DNA from: Tritrichomonas musculus
Lineage: Eukaryota > Parabasalia > Tritrichomonadida > Tritrichomonadidae
Direction of reading: 5' to 3'
Length of the DNA: 64,000 bases
NCBI GenBank assembly: GCA_039105265.1
Contig: JAPFFF010000004.1
Location: forward strand, 3,720,001-3,784,000
Shown here: positions 1 through 9,890 of the stretch, one piece after another
Numbering within the stretch: the first letter of the stretch is position 1
Layout: each line of letters opens with the position of its first letter
Position numbers and translations under genes: made by a program
The notes under the pieces: model-generated
The model's input: the letters and a program-made list of their open reading frames with translations, nothing else
Databases searched by the model: none
Told to the model about the DNA's origin: nothing

Positions 1-45
1 CCTTTAATGCAATATAATGTTAGAGGTTTTTTTCCTTACTTTCTA

Positions 46-116
46 TTTTAATCCCGGAAATCGGTTTAAATGGTCAATTTTTTGCCTAAACGATTAAATT
101 ATTTCCGGGATTAAAA
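46..116. repeat. 16-bp perfect inverted repeat with 39-nt spacer
   Basis: The sequence TTTTAATCCCGGAAAT at 46-61 returns as its exact reverse complement at 101-116, so the segment can fold into a 16-bp stem. It lies just outside the 133-659 element. It may be the end of another, unrecognised element; no target duplication was found around it. Confidence 0.7.
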
Positions 117-132
117 AAATCCATGAATAAAG

Positions 133-659
133 CTAGGCTTTTGTATCCAGTGAACTGAGTGTCCATTTTCGACTTTTTGTAAAAAGCTGTCACTTTTTGT
201 GGACATAAAACTGCTTTTTTATTTAGTATTTTATTCAAAGATTTGTGTTGAAGTATCCTAAAAATTTTTTATTGGATACTTTATTTTTACTTTAATAAAC
301 TCATTAATATCAGAAAAAAAGCAATAATAAATGTCTTAAACACCTATTATTCTTAATTTTTAAAAAACCTCTCAAATATGAATTATAATCTTTTCAAATT
401 CACTAAGAATGATTTTGACCAAGAAGATCAACATTTGAAATAAAAAATAAAATTCAATGTAAATTTGGAGCGATATAATTGGTCAAACGAAATATACATT
501 CAAAATAATCAATGAAAATTGAAAGGTGTATCCAAGATTGAATTTAAGTGTCCATTTTGGCTATTTTGGATCCTCAAATTCTCTCAAAAAATAACGAACA
601 AAAATGAGTATCCATTGGATACTTTTTGAATACAAACTCGTTTGGACACAAAAGCCTAG
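133..659. mobile_element. Short non-autonomous TIR transposon (hAT-like MITE)
   Basis: Terminal inverted repeats CTAGGCTTTTGTATCCA (133-149) and its reverse complement at 643-659 match at 16 of 17 positions. They are flanked directly by an 8-bp target duplication, GAATAAAG, at 125-132 and 660-667. The 527-bp interior has no credible reading frame, so the element would have been moved by a transposase supplied elsewhere. An 8-bp duplication is typical of hAT elements, which is the basis of the family call. Confidence 0.85.
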
Positions 660-807
660 GAATAAAGTTTATTGGACCAAAATATTAGATTTAAAACAAA
701 CAATATAAAACTTTTAGTCAAAGTATTATATTAAAACATCAATAAAATCAATTCTATTAAATAATTGGAATCGTTTAGGTCAATATTTCACTATAAAATA
801 TTTGTCT

Positions 808-1882
808 ATAGGGAGTCCAACGATAGAAATTTTTTTCATATGAATAAAAAATAAAAATATTTAATTAAAAATAATCTATAAATCATTTTATATATAAATT
901 ATATTTTATTTTTGAAAATTATCTATCAGGAGTCGAGAGTGCTCTTTTTTAAATTTCTGAAGCTTTGTTTGAAATAATCAAAAACATTTCCCATATAAAC
1001 AATGAGGAAAATGATAGATTAAATAAACACATATATACAAAATTAGATTAAATATTAAGAAATTGATAAAATGTCGTTAAATAATGAAAAAAAGTTAATC
1101 TTATTGATTCAAATTAGAAAATTCAATTTTTATTTAATTAAATTTGAATTCTTCGCTGTAGAAATAGAAATAAAATCTAATTAATGAATATTAACATACC
1201 AAGAATGTATTTTTAAAATTGTTGATATTTGATAAACAAATATTTCTATTGAGTAAGCTATTATACTTCATGAATACTTCTTAACTATTATTTAATGATA
1301 AAAATCAAAAAATCTGAAAAAATATTATAAATTGGTATAGTATGAGGGAAAACCCCCCTACCAAAAGGAAAACCCCCCTACCATTTTTTTCACCTAACTT
1401 TGACCTATGAGGCTGTCAAAAAGTATTTTTAAAATTTTATTTTTTGATTTTTTTAAATTTTTTTATAGTAAAAAAGTGCAACCAAAATTGAATAAAATAT
1501 AATTATCTTTAAAAAGAAGAAATATTTTTTTTATATTATAATATATATTACTTAATTAGATTTTTTTATAATTATTATTAAAATATTATAAAGTATATCC
1601 CTTTCTATAACAAAATGGTAGGGGGGTTTTTCCTTTGGTAGGTAGGTTTTTCTTTAGACTATACTCGAATAACAACTTTATGATAAAAATTTAGAAAAAA
1701 TTGTTTAAACAGAGTCTGTGAATTTTTAAAAGGGAAATCTCGACTCCTGATAGACATTTTGGGAAAATAAATATACCAATATTTATGATTAATGTATATT
1801 AATTATGATAATTTTATTACTAATATATAAAGAATTAATTTGAATTAAATTTTCTGAGCAATTTAATCGTTGGAGTACCTAT
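808..1882. mobile_element. TIR element of about 1.1 kb with 8-bp target duplication, interrupted by a second element
   Basis: The ends ATAGGGAGTCCAACGAT (808-824) and its reverse complement (1866-1882, 15 of 17 matching) are flanked by ATTTGTCT at 800-807 and 1883-1890. A second, inner inverted pair, CTATCAGGAGTCGAGA (923-938 and 1738-1753), shows that the arms are related over roughly 130 bp. There is no coding capacity. The C-tract element at 1338-1661 sits inside it and must be younger. The 8-bp duplication suggests a hAT-like element; this is inference. Confidence 0.75.
1338..1661. mobile_element. 324-bp MITE with C-tract terminal repeats, inserted at TA
   Basis: The left arm holds AAAACCCCCCTACC twice (about 1349-1382), and the right arm holds the matching G-tract copies (about 1613-1650). 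The outer ends TAGT and ACTA are flanked by TA on both sides (1336-1337 and 1662-1663), as expected for a Tc1/mariner-type insertion. The interior is AT-rich and non-coding. The doubled C-tract unit within each arm is unusual, and the second unit on the right has diverged slightly. Confidence 0.7.
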
Positions 1883-3222
1883 ATTTGTCTGGGATAAAAA
1901 CTGTCAATTTTATTACATGTATATATGTGTGATCATTCTGTAAGTCAAATATTGCATTTTTATGTAATTCAAATCTACTTTTTTTTTTCAATGGAATTCT
2001 GGTCTAGTTTTGTCCTGAAATATAAGATTGTTTTATCATGCAACTTAAATCCATTTTTTTCATTGGATTCAATTTTCATTGTTTCATGAAATTCAAATCA
2101 TATTTTTTTTTATCATTTGATTCAAAATGTTTTTAGTTCATTGTGCAGTATACCAAATCTCATACCAATATTGAATACAATTCTGATGTTTATGCACTTC
2201 AACTTCAGAATGATTGAAAAAATTAAATAGAACTAAAATAATCATCTCTGTATATTCAATGAAATTGAAAATATTCTTAACAAAAAATTCAATAGATTGA
2301 ATGAAGGGTAAAATCAAAGGGTAAAAAATAATCTCATACCAAAAAATATTTTTAAATGAATTTATTGAAAAAAAAATTCAGAGATTTTCAATGAAATCAT
2401 TCAAAAAAGCGGTTTTGGAATGAGATTATTTTCAATACGGTACATTCCAAAATTGAAATTTTATTTTGAATTCATTCCAAATATTTAATTACTCTCCATT
2501 TAATTTTAGCTTATAAAGGTAGAATTGATATTGTTTATCTTTTATTATCACAGCCAAATATTGATATTCACCACAAGAACATTTCAATATGACAGAATTT
2601 ATAATATTCAAATCATATTCATTATTCGAATTTTTTAAATATATGAATGATTTTATGAAGCAGAAATTGATTATGCAAATCATTGTTGCTATCAAGAAAT
2701 CGTTGAACTTTTAGCAATAGCATAAAACACAATCGAGTATTTCCTTCATATAAAATTGGTTCATAACTGATCTTTTTTACTTCAATGATAAAGCAAACGT
2801 TAGTCCTTAATTTTAAAAATCACATTTCGCATTCAATGCCATATAAAAGATTTTCTTTGAATTTGACAATTTCAAACCTTATTTTTGCAAATCGCATTAT
2901 TAGCATTTCTAACTATCACATGCTTATCATGAATGTTGTAATTCAAAAAAAAAAGCAACTTTTTTTTCCAACAAGAAAAAAAAAAAAAAAGTAATTTTCT
3001 AGGCTCTTAAAAATTCAATGAACGCGTTTTATCATTTGCCTATAATTGAAAAGTAATATCACAGCTTTTTTTGGGATAGAATTGGTCATATTAAACTCAA
3101 AAACGACCATCAAATGTAAAATCCTAGATAATTTTTTTTATGAAAAAAGCTATGATTTTATATGAAAACAAAGAACATTTTATTATACATAAAACACAAA
3201 CAGAAAACATAATTACGAATGA
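1883..3222. other. Gene-free AT-rich stretch
   Basis: No convincing gene, RNA gene or closed element is seen. Between about 2030 and 2420 the phrases TTCATTG, ATTCAAAT and ATTCAATTTT recur in both orientations, which suggests degraded repeats. Only short frames without recognisable domains occur, including one that ends in a polylysine run encoded by an A-tract near 2950-2990. Confidence 0.6.
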
Positions 3223-5922
3223 TTAAGATCCGTTATTGCCGTTATTATTAACAGTCTGCAAGTTTGGCGTTTTTGGAGTAATTTTTGGCAAAATCGGCAT
3301 CTTCTTCCTCTTTGCGGACATCTGGCTCGTCGCCCTGAACGAGCTTGCCTCCTTCCCGTACATCAGGACGAGCTCGTTTGTGGCGGCTGATCCGCTGTAT
3401 GCTTCCCCATCGGCCCCGGCTCTTGACGGGCCGGCGGATGCGCCGATTATTGGCGGTTCTCCGATCATTCTTGCCACTTCACTTTCGGTTATCATTCCGG
3501 TGACCTGGCTAGTCGGCCTTCCGCAGAGGAGGCACCTGATTCCCATTGCGCCGCCTGCTGTTGATGACGCCTTCTCCCTTCCCTGCTGGAGGGCGAGCTG
3601 CGTCACGGCCTCGACCAGTTCGGTTAGTTCACTTTTTGAGACGAAAGACGGAACTTTTTCAGAGACAGATTCGAGTTGCTTGTCTATCGTCTTTATTGAA
3701 TTTTGAAAGCTCGTGACAAAACGCTTCAATTGAAGGGCCGTGACGGACTCCGAGTTCGGGTTGTTCTTCTTATTGAAGGAGCTTCTCTCTTCGAGCTCGG
3801 ACTTCAGCTCTTCAAGGTCATCCCGAGTAACGTGTTTTTCAACCGTTTTTCTCAATTGGTGGATTTGGCGGTCTTCCTCGCCTAAACGGTCGGTCGTGTT
3901 TTGAATCTGCCGCGCGAGCTCCTTCACCTGCTGCTCGAGCTGCCTCGTGAGGGAGTCCAGGTCTTCGTACGTCTGCGAGTTGACGTGCGAGCGCGACGAG
4001 AGATTCGAGCGAGACGAAATGGCAGCGCGCGATGAGTTGCCTTGCGCTGGAAGGGTGCCGAACATCAGCTGGAGGTCCTCCTTCTTGATCGGCGCCGATG
4101 AAGTGACAGGTGGTGAAGTGATGTGAGGAGGAACGGTTGATGGACGTTGGACAATGATCGGTTTGACGATAGAATGATTCTGTGCTTGAGGAACTTTTTG
4201 TGAGTTATTATCCACTTTTTCTGTGGCTTCTGAATTTTGAATGCTCTCTGATTTTTCAGTGGAACGATCATTGCCATCCAAGTGTTGCTCGTTCGCACTT
4301 GAATCACGAGAATCATCTCTCCTTGGCGAATTTTCTTTGTTCGTGCTGCTTTCTGACTGATTTTGGCCTTCTTTTTGATTTTCTGAGCTTATTTGGCCGC
4401 TCTTTTCTAGCTTGTCTAGGTCAACCATGACGCCGACGTCGTCATCAACCGTCTGGCAGCCTGTCGAGTCCATGGATGGCCTCGTTTCGATAATAACCGG
4501 CTCAACCCTCTCAATTTTTTCACCTTTCTCTTCGAGACACTTCTCAATTGAAGTCGTTCGAATGAGGAGCTCGGTGATTCTGCTATCAAAAAGTCCAAAC
4601 TGGCTTCGCATCGCATTTTCGAGGGCAGTCACGCTGTCCTTCAGCGCTCTGAGCTGCATCTCGCAGGCTGAAACGCGTGGATCGGTTAGTGACGGTTTGG
4701 TGGCGCGTGGTGAAGTGATTCTATTGGCCATGAACGATGAGAAGTCACGATGCGGTTTGGATTGACTAGGTGTGTTTGAATTGGAAGATTTTTCGTTTTG
4801 ACTCTTGATCCCTGATTGGGATTCAGTGATGCCTTTCTGATCAGAAACTGTGAATGAATTGGCTTTATTTTCATTCTCAACTTTTTGAATAGGCTGATTA
4901 TTTTGTGAGTTGTCCGTTTTTTCAAGGTATTCTTCAAGAAATGGCATAACTTGGTTTAAAACGGATTGGACGACATCAAATTTAATACCTTCGATATCAA
5001 TTTGTTGGGGGACTGTTTTGATTATGGTTTCAGGTTGTGTGTATTTATTATCTTCACTTTTGGTATTAATTTTACCTTGATCTTTTGAATCTGATAAAAA
5101 TGTGTTTAATAATTTTTGTATATCTTCGATTTTTTCTTCAATGATTGAAATACTACTTGAATTTCCATTAGCTTTTCTTTCTACTTCATTGATCTTCTTC
5201 TTCATGTCATCGATGATTCCATTGACGGCATTGAACGTAGATTCAAGAACTGATAATTTTGTATTCATCTTTGTAATTCGTGCATTTTGTGACGCTGAGT
5301 CGGGTGGGCTGATTGCATCCATATTGTTTGAAAGATTTGATAGAACGCTTTGCCCAGATGTTTTTGCTGAAGACGTACGACTTGAAAGTTTTTCTGATGT
5401 AGGTGCACGCTTTACTTTGACATTTGAAGATTGAGAATTTGAAGAGCAATCATCAATGCGTTGTTGAAGTTCTGCAAACATTTGTATGGTTGCATATTTC
5501 ATTGTATTTGAAACGTCAGAGCTATCTTTAGCATCAGCAATTGATTGATCTACATTAGATTTTAATTCATCTAGTGATTTTTTAATGAGATTACGAAATG
5601 ATTGATTCATTAGAAACTTTGTCTGTTCTAATTTTTGCTCGAACGATTCGCTTAATGAAGAGTTTTCTTCTGCTTGAGTTGGTGCAGTTTCAACACCTTG
5701 CTGCTCAAGTGACTCAATTCTAGTATTAATTTGATCAATTTGAACTTGTAATTGATTAATTTCGCGCGATTTAAGAAAATCAATGAATTTCTTGTTTAAA
5801 TCTTCAATTTTGGTATGTAATTCTAAAAGGACTTCATGAATAGTACTTGCTTCGATTCGAACGTTCAATAAACCTTCGGGACTCTTCATGATGTAATCAA
5901 ATTCATTTGTGTCATCTGACAT
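3223..5922 (-). CDS. Coiled-coil protein with C-terminal CxxC motif, DUF4795/QRICH2-like
   Basis: This 899-residue protein is acidic and serine-rich, with predicted coiled coils near residues 20-75, 95-150, 215-270 and 690-800 separated by disordered S/N/Q-rich linkers. Near residue 810 it carries IRCLLCGRPTSQVTG, which resembles the cysteine-pair motif (CLSCDRP followed by VTG) of the DUF4795 family that includes the sperm-flagellar protein QRICH2. A flagellar role is therefore possible but inferred. The start codon follows a TCA initiator-like motif by about 25 nt, and an AAATAACG motif lies about 70 nt upstream. The 3' half of the gene (roughly 3250-4120) is markedly richer in G and C than the 5' half or its surroundings and carries long antisense frames. 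It could instead be a generic structural coiled-coil protein. Confidence 0.75.
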   Translation of the reverse strand: MSDDTNEFDYIMKSPEGLLNVRIEASTIHEVLLELHTKIEDLNKKFIDFLKSREINQLQVQIDQINTRIESLEQQGVETAPTQAEENSSLSESFEQKLEQTKFLMNQSFRNLIKKSLDELKSNVDQSIADAKDSSDVSNTMKYATIQMFAELQQRIDDCSSNSQSSNVKVKRAPTSEKLSSRTSSAKTSGQSVLSNLSNNMDAISPPDSASQNARITKMNTKLSVLESTFNAVNGIIDDMKKKINEVERKANGNSSSISIIEEKIEDIQKLLNTFLSDSKDQGKINTKSEDNKYTQPETIIKTVPQQIDIEGIKFDVVQSVLNQVMPFLEEYLEKTDNSQNNQPIQKVENENKANSFTVSDQKGITESQSGIKSQNEKSSNSNTPSQSKPHRDFSSFMANRITSPRATKPSLTDPRVSACEMQLRALKDSVTALENAMRSQFGLFDSRITELLIRTTSIEKCLEEKGEKIERVEPVIIETRPSMDSTGCQTVDDDVGVMVDLDKLEKSGQISSENQKEGQNQSESSTNKENSPRRDDSRDSSANEQHLDGNDRSTEKSESIQNSEATEKVDNNSQKVPQAQNHSIVKPIIVQRPSTVPPHITSPPVTSSAPIKKEDLQLMFGTLPAQGNSSRAAISSRSNLSSRSHVNSQTYEDLDSLTRQLEQQVKELARQIQNTTDRLGEEDRQIHQLRKTVEKHVTRDDLEELKSELEERSSFNKKNNPNSESVTALQLKRFVTSFQNSIKTIDKQLESVSEKVPSFVSKSELTELVEAVTQLALQQGREKASSTAGGAMGIRCLLCGRPTSQVTGMITESEVARMIGEPPIIGASAGPSRAGADGEAYSGSAATNELVLMYGKEASSFRATSQMSAKRKKMPILPKITPKTPNLQTVNNNGNNGS

Positions 5923-6440
5923 TAGCTCTTTAATTCGTTTCGTGAATTTACAAATTTTAGACCCAAACTTTTTCTTAGAGTAAAATTTTTTTAAATAACG
6001 TATTTTGATGGTGATAAAAAAAGTGATATTTTAAAACAAGATGTATGCAATTTTGATTGCATAATATGTATTAAACTTTAATTGTCATAAATATCATTTG
6101 TGATTTTTATTTTTTATGAAATCAATCACTATATGATAGAAAAATTATGAGTAAAATATATTCATAATAATATTTTCAAATCAATTAAATTAATATATGT
6201 ATAATTATTAAATAAAATTAAATATTAATACATTTTTATCCAAGAAAATAATGCTTTAATAATATAAAGATATCTGATCGTAATCGACACAAAATATAAA
6301 AGTAAACGTCCTTACATTAGAATAATTCATTTGCAAACTTCCCTAGGGAATGATAACTGTCAAAATTGAATTGCGAAAAAGGAAGGCTAGAGAAATCAAA
6401 TGAAACTGATCATATTCCCTCCTTAGCAAAAAATTTATCA
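5923..6440. other. Divergent intergenic region
   Basis: This AT-rich spacer lies between two divergent genes. It holds an AAATAACGTA motif near 5994-6003 and a TCA-type initiator-like site (TTCATTTGC) near 6328, on the side of the small acidic gene. Nothing else is recognisable. Confidence 0.5.
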
Positions 6441-6812
6441 ATGCGTTTCTTAGATTCAGACGACGATGATCAATTTTTTGATAATATTTCTGATGATGAT
6501 ATTGTTTGTTCCTCTGAAAGCGAGTCGTTTATTTCTACTTCAGATGAATTAATTAAGTCATCTTCAGACTCGGATTCAGAGGCTTTCGATGAATCAAGTT
6601 TTGCGAGTCTTTTACCTGCAAAAAAAAATAATTATTTAAATAGTTCACACGAGTGCAAAATTGTTGAATGCAATTCTTCATATAGTGAAGACAATGAATG
6701 TAATGCTATAGACACTAACATACCAGAGCCTGAAACATTATTTGAATTCACAGAAATGGGAAACGAACACTCAAATTCATCAGAATCCGAAGAAATGGAT
6801 GAATTAGAATGA
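6441..6812 (+). CDS. Small acidic Ser/Asp/Glu-rich hypothetical protein
   Basis: From the first ATG in frame (6441) this encodes 123 residues beginning MRFLDSDDDDQFFDN. Aspartate, glutamate and serine dominate throughout, in runs such as SSSDSDSEAFDES that are good casein-kinase-2-type sites. No folded domain, signal peptide or membrane segment is visible, and it is likely intrinsically disordered. The frame stays open upstream of the ATG but without another ATG. I do not recognise the protein; acidic tails of this kind occur in chromatin and ribosome-biogenesis proteins, but nothing here proves that. Confidence 0.55.
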   Translation: MRFLDSDDDDQFFDNISDDDIVCSSESESFISTSDELIKSSSDSDSEAFDESSFASLLPAKKNNYLNSSHECKIVECNSSYSEDNECNAIDTNIPEPETLFEFTEMGNEHSNSSESEEMDELE

Positions 6813-7363
6813 TAGTTACCAATTGACTTATATTATATTTTGTTATTATTCATATATGTTTGTTTGTTTTATAAATGATAAAAAAAAAAAAATATTATTT
6901 TAATAGCATCGACTATGCATGTTATCTGTTTACTCAAAAAGAGTTAATATTGAGATTGATATGTAAAAAATGAAAATTTGTTAAAATGATCATAATCAAA
7001 TAGATATTCTTAAATAATTATAAACGTGTGTTTTCATATCATAAACTGAGTTCAAAAAACTTTACCTCCATTTCATATTTTAAATCATTTTATCTTTTTT
7101 ATCAAACAATTTAAGTGCATCATTCTTCATTAATAATATATTAGATAATTATCATAATATTTATTAAATTTTAAAAAATTAATTCACATTTAAAATATAA
7201 AGATATGATTATTTTAAATTGAGAGGGAGGTAATGTTTTTTGAACAAGGTTTATTTAATCGTTTTAAAAAATTCAATTGAATTACCACAAATTGATGGTA
7301 TCAAAAAAAACTCGTTTTTATTTTTTTCTATTCAAAATAATTAATATTATTAACGAGTTTTAA
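6813..7363. other. Intergenic spacer
   Basis: This AT-rich spacer has A- and T-runs and no gene. A TCAAAAT initiator-like site at 7332 and TTAACGAG at about 7350 lie directly before the next start codon. Nothing else is seen. Confidence 0.5.
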
Positions 7364-7927
7364 ATGTCATCGACGACTAATAATAAGAAGAAAGTTGATC
7401 CAAAAAATATGGTTCATGGAATTTCATCAGGCAAACGTGAAAACATGTCAGATGTGCTTCAAGGATGGGATAAGCGTATTAAAGAAACCAAACAGCATAA
7501 TGAGGAAGTTCGAAAGCAGCATACGCACAAAGGAACAGTTAAGATGGTTCGTAAATCAAGTAAAGATGAGCCACTCCCTAGTGATTTAGATCCAAATTAT
7601 GTATATGGAATGTCAACTCATGATATTGATGTTAAATCTGATCCTTTCCTCCGATCAAACGCAATCATTGAGCAAAGGCAGCAGCAGCAAGAAAGGGAAC
7701 TAAAAAGAGAGCAATCACGACTTGAAAGAACTCAATCAAATCCAAAGAAAAAACTAGATCCAAAAAGGCCAACAGCTGCATCACTTGGTCATACCAAAAA
7801 ACTAAATCAAGAGCCGCAACTTAAAGATACTTTTAAGATGAAAAGATTCACAAACATAGACCATGGTAAAATAGATACAGGATTAAGAAAGCCACCACAA
7901 ACAGATGCAAAGAAAGCAGGTGCATAA
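7364..7927 (+). CDS. Basic 187-residue protein, CFAP77-like
   Basis: This lysine- and glutamine-rich protein has a central YVYGMSTHDIDVKSDPF segment, a charged helix (QQQQERELKREQSRLER) and a C-terminal FKMKRFTNIDHGKIDTG. The order of elements (aromatic-Gly motif, a Phe a few residues later, a charged helix, then a short M-x-x-F-x-x-(I/V) motif ending in DT) recalls the C-terminal half of CFAP77, an axonemal doublet protein. That likeness was judged by eye and is weak. If right, it would be a flagellar microtubule protein, fitting the IFT56 gene further along. The ATG at 7364 follows a TCA motif by 30 nt. No signal peptide or membrane segment is present. Confidence 0.6.
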   Translation: MSSTTNNKKKVDPKNMVHGISSGKRENMSDVLQGWDKRIKETKQHNEEVRKQHTHKGTVKMVRKSSKDEPLPSDLDPNYVYGMSTHDIDVKSDPFLRSNAIIEQRQQQQERELKREQSRLERTQSNPKKKLDPKRPTAASLGHTKKLNQEPQLKDTFKMKRFTNIDHGKIDTGLRKPPQTDAKKAGA

Positions 7928-8286
7928 TTCAAAAACAATGGTTTTAAAAAAAAATTAAATAATTGTTTAAAATAAAAGTGAAAAAAATGAAATCTTCTTA
8001 TTATTTTTATTACAAAGAGCTTTAATGTTATATATATTGTTCTGTATAATATAAACTTTGGAGAAAAAAGTTCATTACTGCTTTAACGGATATGATTGCT
8101 AATTAGTATATTAAAAAATAAAAACATTTATTATTTAGAATATTACTCTATTCAGAAATCGACTGTGAAAATGGCTAGAGTTATTTAAAAATTAGAGAAT
8201 GCTGAATATATAGTAGCTTGAAGCAATTATTTATAGAGATTATAAAAGAGGAAAATTTGATTGAATATATCACAAAAGCCAATAAT
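7928..8286. other. Convergent intergenic spacer
   Basis: This is AT-rich sequence between the 3' ends of two convergent genes. It presumably carries both cleavage and polyadenylation sites (several TAAA tetramers), but no distinct element. Confidence 0.4.
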
Positions 8287-9750
8287 TCAATTTGATTCAT
8301 TAATGAATCTGAAGAAATAATCTGCCTTATGGCGTACATTTGGATCATTTGATTGTAAAAATATATCAATAGTGTTTTCATCTATAAGCGCTTTGGTTTC
8401 TTGAATAAGAAAATTTTTCTTTATATCATTAGTTAAATTCATCATCATGATAAAAATATTTAAAATCGATATTAAGGCTGAATCATCTAAATTGTCATTA
8501 ATAAAAGAGCACAGGTAATCGATCAAAGGCCTATCGTAATAAAAATCTAAACTACTATTAGGTAAAATATTAAATAGAGCGTCAAACAATTGTACTGATA
8601 TAACTTTTGATTGATAAAATAATTGGTCTGATATAAATAAATTAAATAAATTAGGAAATACTTCCATTTGAGAAATTTTAACGTGTAAATTTTTGATTTC
8701 ATTTGTTAAATCATTGCTATTTGTTAATGCTTGAAGTATAGAATAGAAAAAATTGATTGAAGCAGATTGAACTTGTGCAAATTTAGAATTAAGATGATAT
8801 GATATTTGCCTAAGATCAATAGAATAGAAGTAGTTAAAATCAACATAAATAATTTCTGTTAAAATGAGCAGAGTTTTTTCGATAGACTTTCTTTTTAGAT
8901 TTTCTAAAGTAAATTTAAAGAAATCCATCGGTGAAATTGAATCCGTAGTTGGCTTTGCGTTCATATCTGGAATAATTCCTCTTTTATTTTGTATTAATAT
9001 GTATAAGAGATTCAAATAAGAATTTAAAATTGAAGATTTAAATTCTCTGGGATTTGATATGAATTTTTTTCTTTCTCGTTCAAAAATAACGAATATCGCA
9101 CTAAAGATATCATTAATAGAAGTATTTAAAATAATAGAATTTATATCTTTTTGTTTTGAAATGATTTTGAAAAGCTTAAATAAAATTTTGTAAATGATTT
9201 CATCAATTTGTTTAGCATCAAATTCTAAAAGAATCATTTTAAAGATTGAAATACTATAATTAGAAAAAACACGTGAATGCTCTTTTTCTGATAACAAATG
9301 ATTAACTACTTGTAAAGTTGGTATTATATCTTCTGCATTAGGATTCGCTAAGTATGGATGAAGAATCTGTAGAATATGGAAATTCAATAGAACAGATGAT
9401 TTAACTTTTGAATTCAAAAGACAGTTTAAAGCACTAAAACAAGATAGAACCAAATCCTTACTATTTGGTTCACGTTGTTCAATAATTGATAAAATAAGTT
9501 GAATGGATTCAACGTTTTGATCATCAAGTTCAAATTTAAAATATGAATAAAAATCAATAAATTTGGAAACTTCTTTATCTTTATCGCTATAACTTCCTTT
9601 GGAAAGAGTATTTTGAAAATTGAGATGATCAAAGAAAATTCCGCAAGAAGAAATAAGTTCGTTTTTTTTGTTTCTCTTTATTTTACCCCCATAATCTATT
9701 AAAAAAGAATTTGTTAAAGGATTTCCATTATTATCTTTATACGTTTCCAT
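8287..9750 (-). CDS. Armadillo-like alpha-solenoid protein
   Basis: This 487-residue protein is built almost wholly of paired hydrophobic helices in the style of armadillo/HEAT repeats (for example ALNCLLNSKVKSSVLLNFHILQILHPYL). It lacks catalytic motifs, a signal peptide or membrane spans. Its layout matches the two other solenoid proteins at 19180-20814 and 21000-22409, suggesting a locally expanded family. It is divergent from the gene at 9891, sharing a roughly 140-bp promoter region with one ATAACGT-type motif. Such proteins usually act as scaffolds; no partner can be named from sequence. Confidence 0.7.
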   Translation of the reverse strand: METYKDNNGNPLTNSFLIDYGGKIKRNKKNELISSCGIFFDHLNFQNTLSKGSYSDKDKEVSKFIDFYSYFKFELDDQNVESIQLILSIIEQREPNSKDLVLSCFSALNCLLNSKVKSSVLLNFHILQILHPYLANPNAEDIIPTLQVVNHLLSEKEHSRVFSNYSISIFKMILLEFDAKQIDEIIYKILFKLFKIISKQKDINSIILNTSINDIFSAIFVIFERERKKFISNPREFKSSILNSYLNLLYILIQNKRGIIPDMNAKPTTDSISPMDFFKFTLENLKRKSIEKTLLILTEIIYVDFNYFYSIDLRQISYHLNSKFAQVQSASINFFYSILQALTNSNDLTNEIKNLHVKISQMEVFPNLFNLFISDQLFYQSKVISVQLFDALFNILPNSSLDFYYDRPLIDYLCSFINDNLDDSALISILNIFIMMMNLTNDIKKNFLIQETKALIDENTIDIFLQSNDPNVRHKADYFFRFINESN

Positions 9751-9890
9751 TCTGAATAATTTAACTCTTTTGACTAATCCAAAATTTTGATACGTTATTT
9801 AGAAATGAACTTGCCCTCAAATATTTTCAGATCACATGTCTTTGATTTACATTTATTTTTTTTTTTTTCATTGAATTAATTTTTTTCGCA
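9751..9890. promoter_or_regulatory. Bidirectional promoter region with ATAACGT-like motif
   Basis: Only 140 bp separate two divergent start codons. The segment holds TACGTTATTT at about 9791-9800 (AAATAACGTA on the other strand) and a TCATTG initiator-like site at 9868-9873, 21 nt before the plus-strand ATG. Myb-type factors in Trichomonas bind TAACGA-like elements and the initiator core is TCA; assigning those roles here is inference. Confidence 0.45.

Noticed and set aside
85-778. Inverted CCTAAACGATT (85-95) and AATCGTTTAGG (768-778) as ends of an element around the first MITE
   Set aside because: Only 11 bp match, and the flanking TCAAT-type duplication is imperfect and offset; not enough to call an element.
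3236-3706. A 156-codon plus-strand frame opposite the end of the DUF4795/QRICH2-like gene
   Set aside because: It is antisense to a clear coding frame in a GC-rich stretch where stops are rare, and its protein has no coherent domain. The minus-strand protein has coiled-coil periodicity and the CxxC motif, so that strand is the coding one.
6366-6440. Upstream extension of the small acidic protein
   Set aside because: The frame is open but begins with TTG and has no ATG before 6441. Non-ATG starts are not expected in this organism. The same reasoning set the starts at 14665, 15201, 43041, 37186 and 49147.
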